A stretch of 34,740 bases of DNA from Ignavibacteria bacterium CG1_02_37_35 (lineage in GTDB: Bacteria; Bacteroidota; Ignavibacteria; Ignavibacteriales; Ignavibacteriaceae): contig MNVA01000228.1 in assembly GCA_001871325.1 (NCBI GenBank), positions 1 to 34,740 of the forward strand, given 5' to 3'. Positions within the stretch are counted from its first letter, which is position 1, and each line of letters opens with the position of its first letter. The position numbers and the translations under genes were made by a program. The notes beneath the pieces were generated by a model that was not told where the DNA came from, ran no database searches, and worked only from the letters and a program-made list of their open reading frames with translations. Of this stretch, positions 31,801 to 34,740 are shown in pieces.

Positions 31801-32841
31801 CACGCTTCAACATCAATAGCCGCACAAATAAAAGCGTTAGGAAAAGTTACTCTTACAGGAACAGTTCGCGATAAAAACAATTCAGTAAAAAGTGATTTTA
31901 GCGGAGAGGGTATCCTCTCGATTTTTGATTCTAGACGATTTGTATCGTATGAAGATTTTGGTCCGGCCTTCCAGGTTGTTCAACAGGGCGGGTTGATATT
32001 TAAGGGAAGAGTAAGCATCAGCAATGGAGTTTTTGAAACAAGCTTCATTGTTCCGAAAGATATTTCCTACGAAAACAAGAACGGGAAAATAGTTTTTTAC
32101 TTCTTTAACGGTGAAAGCGACGGGGTCGCAGTCACCTCAAATATTTTAATTGGCGGAACTGATTCATCGGTTGCAAATGACGGCAGAGGACCCGAAATAG
32201 AAATTCGTTTTGATGATTTACAGAACACAAACGGCTATTTGATCAATCCAAATTCTTCATTACTTGTAAAACTGACGGACGAGACTGGCTTAAACACCAC
32301 TGGCTCGGGTATTGGGCATAAATTGGAAGCAGTACTTAATGATAAAGAGTCCAACACTCTTGATCTTGCAAATTATTTTACCGGTGATCTCGATGCCGAG
32401 GGGAAATCGGGACAAGTGAAATATAAATTTAATAACCTTGGGAAAGGCGAAAATAAAATTCTGGTTAAAGCCTGGGACGTGTTCAATAACTTTTCATCTC
32501 AAACAGAATTTTTCAAAGTGGTTGAGAACAGCGGCTTAACTATTGATTATGTGATGAATTATCCAAATCCGTCTAAAGGCGCTACGACTTTCACATTTCA
32601 ACACAATATTGATAAACCGATTTCAGTTAAAATTAAAATTTATACTATCGCTGGAAGAGCAATAGCGGAAATTGAAAAAACCGACGCTACTATGGACAGA
32701 TTTGTCAGGGTTGATTGGAACGGAAAAGATCAGGACAACAACGAAATTGCAAACGGAGTTTATCTTTACAAAATCATGGTAAATTCAGTTGATGGGACAA
32801 TAAACCAAAATGTTATCGGCAAAATGTCCATTATCAAATAG
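28864..32841 (+). CDS. porU: Type IX secretion system sortase PorU (C25 peptidase)
   Basis: This 1325-residue surface protein has a signal peptide (hydrophobic residues about 6-20), a long beta-rich N-terminal region, and a gingipain-like C25 domain from about residue 590 to 990. His838 in FIGHGSPELW and Cys872 in AATCDFGYYD form the catalytic dyad; the 34-residue spacing resembles RgpB (33). The last 100 residues, from MNYPNPSKGATTF to GVYLYKIMV, form a T9SS-type C-terminal domain, which PorU keeps. PorU cleaves the C-terminal signal of T9SS cargo and attaches it to lipopolysaccharide. TTG at 28861 is possible, but the ATG at 28864 is preferred; no clear Shine-Dalgarno is seen. porV follows 54 nt downstream. 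Confidence 0.92.
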   Translation: MRNLSKISLMIFLLYIQILPQEDIKVISSTSSSMVIEFTPQYLPGEKISADGKEFSKVSFLGASVENMMSFGEPEILSKRINIGVPAEVGNTIQVLDYSFKDIPGQLLPVPFPKKENGISDFFYATGKNYYQNKNAELVSFGDFGIVRDVAVQTILFKPVLFFADENKIRLYNSIRVQISFAPSTTGALKNDDVFVKDFLLNYDVAKRWSVGNKLQKKTAVTPSVLATGKWVRFEAPSEGVYKITKAMLSSFGIDAAAVDPKTIKIYNNGGSTLNENPEAGRANDLVEIAITVSGEQDGKFDDGDYLLFYGRGTDFWKYDSNSNKIIRSYNPYSKQNYYWITSGGMAGKRMAAQPGLDSQDKIVQASTQAYLFYEDDKINIGKTGRHFVGDEFTESIKSRSYSLKLGGMLPNTTVNYKIQFASNATVSVPFKVEENGSAMLVKNISGHGQYSYGTLDNSSFSFSGSLPENRSLLKFTYSPPDFASTGYLNYYEITYSRDLKYSVEKLIFYSNNAGGITEYQLSNFGSTNIRVFNISDYENVKEVSDPIKQSAGDFVFQADETFSPNSKYIACVESDIKTPVNPVEVKNQDLHGTDGKSKFIIITHKDFIDQANRLKNYRENESKVKISTTVIDVDDIFDEFSCGMKDPSAIRDFLRYAYNHWTVKPEYVLLFGDGDYDYKNIEGGNGNFVIPFETEEFLDEIYSYASDDYYAAILGNDQKPDLAIGRLPIRGLADAKNVVDKIIHYETGSEKGPWKNLITLVADDGKKSLGGDDGSLHTGQSEALANSYIPISFDLKKVYLAAYPTVITGPGRRKPEVNQAIIDAINEGTILLNFIGHGSPELWTHEQVFVQSVTIPQLKNEDYFFLTAATCDFGYYDKTGVQSSAEDLVLKENSGAIGSLSSVRPVYSDQNAALNNKFYTNMLKSNRDTLNLPIPIGKAYFLTKSVYYDPNSLKFHLFADPTLRLQIPQENGAVDSINHASTSIAAQIKALGKVTLTGTVRDKNNSVKSDFSGEGILSIFDSRRFVSYEDFGPAFQVVQQGGLIFKGRVSISNGVFETSFIVPKDISYENKNGKIVFYFFNGESDGVAVTSNILIGGTDSSVANDGRGPEIEIRFDDLQNTNGYLINPNSSLLVKLTDETGLNTTGSGIGHKLEAVLNDKESNTLDLANYFTGDLDAEGKSGQVKYKFNNLGKGENKILVKAWDVFNNFSSQTEFFKVVENSGLTIDYVMNYPNPSKGATTFTFQHNIDKPISVKIKIYTIAGRAIAEIEKTDATMDRFVRVDWNGKDQDNNEIANGVYLYKIMVNSVDGTINQNVIGKMSIIK

Positions 32842-32895
32842 TCTTTACTTACTTATAAATAAAAAATAATAAATTATAAATCACAAGGAAAACGA

Positions 32896-34092
32896 ATGAA
32901 AATGCTCTCAAGAATGTTAATGCTCGGTTTACTGATTATGAGTATAACAAAAATCACGTATGGACAGGGTGAAGCAGCCGTTCCATTTTTACTTTTGGCT
33001 CCCGATTCCCGTGCCGGCGCTATGGGTGAAACAGGAACAGGATTAGCAGATAATTCATCAGCAATATTTTGGAACCCAGCAGGGATTGCTTTTTTAACGG
33101 GGCAGGAAGCAAGCCTTACCCACAGTAACTGGCTGCCGCAATTTAAACTTGATCTGTTTTACGATTATGTAACGTACAGAAATTATATTGAAAGCATACA
33201 GGGAAGCGTAACATCAAGTATCACTTATATGAACTACGGCGAGTTTGTCCGCACGGGTCCAGATTCTCCAGATCCGCTCGGAACTTTCCGTTCTTTTGAT
33301 GCAGCGCTTACTCTCGGATATGCTACGAAGCTATCAAGCGATTGGGGACTCGGATTAAACTTCCGAATTATCCACAGTAATTTATCCGATAAGCCGACTG
33401 CACAAGAGACCGGCTCAGGTATTGCAACAAGTGTTAGCTTTGATATAGGCGCCATGTGGCGTCCGACCGAATTTTACATCCCTTATCTCGACGAAGATTT
33501 AAGTAACCGTTTCAGTATCGGAATGAATTTAAGCAACATCGGTCCGAAGATTTTCTATATTGATAAAGCTCAAGCCGATCCTATTCCAACAAATTTTCGT
33601 TTAGGGTTTGCAACTGTTTTGATGAAAGACGAATTCAATTCACTAACGTGGACAATGGACTTCAGCAAACTTTTAGTAAACAAACTTACGAAAGAAGAAA
33701 TTATCGGGACAGATACTTCCGTTGTAACCACAGTTGACCCGGTCTACCGCGCTTTGTTCTCCTCATGGTCAAACAAACCCTTCAAGGAAGAATTGCGCGA
33801 CATTGTAACTTCGATTGGCTTGGAATATTGGTACGGAAATATGAGAGACGGGTTTATGTTTGCGGTTCGAGGCGGATTTTTCTATGAAGATCCCTCTTAC
33901 GGAAATAGAAAATTTATGACTTTAGGCTCCGGAATTAAATATGATATTTACGGGTTCGATTTCAGTTACATTTCAACAAGCGTATTTAAAAACGGTGAGA
34001 ATCATCCATTAGACAACACGCTTCGTTTTACTCTTTCCATTGGCTGGGATTCAATTCTCGAGCAGTCAAACGGTTTGCCGCGGGGAATTTAA
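32896..34092 (+). CDS. porV: Type IX secretion outer membrane protein PorV
   Basis: This 398-residue beta-barrel protein of the FadL-like superfamily has a signal peptide ending near TYGQG. The mature start, VPFLLLAPDSRAGAMGETGT, and then SSAIFWNPAGIAF are the PorV/PorQ family hallmark. The remainder alternates amphipathic strands to a C-terminal aromatic-rich strand, as for outer-membrane barrels. PorV shuttles T9SS cargo from the SprA translocon to PorU. AAGGA lies 7 nt before the ATG. The porU-porV order is the arrangement common in T9SS organisms. A third secreted-protein gene starts 5 nt after its stop. Confidence 0.93.
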   Translation: MKMLSRMLMLGLLIMSITKITYGQGEAAVPFLLLAPDSRAGAMGETGTGLADNSSAIFWNPAGIAFLTGQEASLTHSNWLPQFKLDLFYDYVTYRNYIESIQGSVTSSITYMNYGEFVRTGPDSPDPLGTFRSFDAALTLGYATKLSSDWGLGLNFRIIHSNLSDKPTAQETGSGIATSVSFDIGAMWRPTEFYIPYLDEDLSNRFSIGMNLSNIGPKIFYIDKAQADPIPTNFRLGFATVLMKDEFNSLTWTMDFSKLLVNKLTKEEIIGTDTSVVTTVDPVYRALFSSWSNKPFKEELRDIVTSIGLEYWYGNMRDGFMFAVRGGFFYEDPSYGNRKFMTLGSGIKYDIYGFDFSYISTSVFKNGENHPLDNTLRFTLSIGWDSILEQSNGLPRGI

Positions 34093-34097
34093 TCTGA

Positions 34098-34740
34098 ATG
34101 AAATTTCTTAAAGAGTATTTTTTCGCTTTTCTTGTCTTCAGTTTGGGCAGTCTTTCTGCCCAAACTTTTATCGGCAAAATTAATCCTTTCCCGCAACTGG
34201 CGGCGCTTAACCGCAGTTCTTCCGATACGATAAAAATTCTTGCTGTTATGGTTGAGTTTCAAAAAGATACCGATAATAACACAGCCGGTGATGGAACTTT
34301 TAACTCAATTTATGAGAAGGATTATGGCGATAAAATTATTGATCCTTTACCGCACGATGTGAGTTATTTCGCCAATCATGTTGAGTTTGCTAAAAATTAT
34401 TTTTCAAAAGTATCAAACGGAAAAGCAAATGTTGTTTATCAGATTCTTCCTCAAGTTATAACCGTTTCAAAAACGATGAGGAACTACTCTCCGGCGGTTA
34501 ATTCAACTGATTTTACAGCGATGGCTGAATTTATGAAGGAAGTCTGGACTCTTGCCGGGAATCAAAATCCTAATTTTAATTTTGCTGATTTCAATCTCTT
34601 CTCAATTTTCCATGCGGGAGTTGGAAGAGATATTTCGCTTCCCGGAAGCCTTGGCAATGAAAAAGATTTACCTTCTGTCTATCTCGGACTAAATTCGCTC
34701 CAAAAATATTTTGGAGCCTCATTTGATGGTATTCAAGTCG
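34098..34740 (+). CDS. Secreted protein, M6-peptidase-like N-terminal region, 3' end outside window
   Basis: The frame is open from the ATG at 34098 to the edge, about 214 residues. A signal peptide is clear: MKFLKEYFFAFLVFSLGSL then SAQ as the cleavage site. The mature part begins with IKILAVMVEFQKDTDNNTAG, followed by DPLPHDVSYFANHVEFAKNY and FSKVSNGK. These remind me of immune-inhibitor-A/M6-type secreted metallopeptidases with a 'propeptide plus catalytic domain' start. The HExxH zinc motif is not in the visible part, so peptidase function is unproved. The gene is only 5 nt from porV and so is likely cotranscribed with the sortase pair; a C-terminal T9SS signal beyond the edge would make it their cargo. 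Confidence 0.7.
   Translation, partial: MKFLKEYFFAFLVFSLGSLSAQTFIGKINPFPQLAALNRSSSDTIKILAVMVEFQKDTDNNTAGDGTFNSIYEKDYGDKIIDPLPHDVSYFANHVEFAKNYFSKVSNGKANVVYQILPQVITVSKTMRNYSPAVNSTDFTAMAEFMKEVWTLAGNQNPNFNFADFNLFSIFHAGVGRDISLPGSLGNEKDLPSVYLGLNSLQKYFGASFDGIQV

Overview
This is a 34.7 kb AT-rich bacterial chromosome segment, most likely from the Bacteroidota/Chlorobiota branch and probably an Ignavibacteria-like organism. That assignment is inferred from three things: a type IX secretion pair (PorU with a C25 peptidase domain, then PorV) at the right end; Bacteroidota-type promoters (TTTG, 19-20 nt, TATATTTG) in front of several genes; and the families and gene order present. No rRNA gene is in the window to settle it.

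Left block, minus strand (1-7566). A methylcrotonyl-CoA-type carboxylase beta subunit (cut by the window edge), an acyl-CoA dehydrogenase and the MeaB GTPase form a branched-chain acyl-CoA/propionate catabolism group. The same strand continues with nadD, an unrecognised 233-residue protein, a PrsW-family membrane protease and a two-gene ABC-2 exporter. The exporter has its own strong promoter, divergent from purC.

Central plus-strand block (7732-13636). purC, a DUF971 gene, pgsA, pgpA, cinA, thpR, recA and recX are tightly packed, often overlapping or nearly touching. They cover purine synthesis, phosphatidylglycerol synthesis, NAD/NMN salvage, RNA-end processing and recombination.

Accessory pocket (13637-15521). 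Here lies the most unusual structure: a GxxExxY-family gene (PDDEXK-like residues visible) held tightly between two near-identical, direct-oriented, imperfectly palindromic 67-68 nt repeats. The downstream hairpin starts on the last base of the stop codon. Two uncharacterised genes follow.

Stress and housekeeping block (15522-25516). birA (minus; it serves biotin enzymes such as the carboxylase) is divergent from a small-Hsp/dnaK/small-Hsp cluster that has a candidate sigma-54 promoter. Next come a possible structured RNA or 3' UTR with a clear terminator, a PcrA/UvrD helicase, and a phosphofructokinase carrying the residues typical of PPi-dependent enzymes. A convergent homocysteine methyltransferase/methylene-THF reductase fusion follows.

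Right block (25910-34740). tRNA-Gln(CTG) and tRNA-Glu(CTC), a lipoprotein, a thioredoxin-like [2Fe-2S] ferredoxin, nth and an HD-domain gene are followed by porU, porV and the start of a secreted protein that resembles M6-type peptidases.

A recurring theme is that gene borders carry dispersed small repeats: (AATTAGG)n runs starting at or next to stop codons and twice supplying the next Shine-Dalgarno; TAGTCATTGGTC hairpins; a 13-mer ACTTTAGTGTTAA found three times; and the hairpins around the GxxExxY gene.
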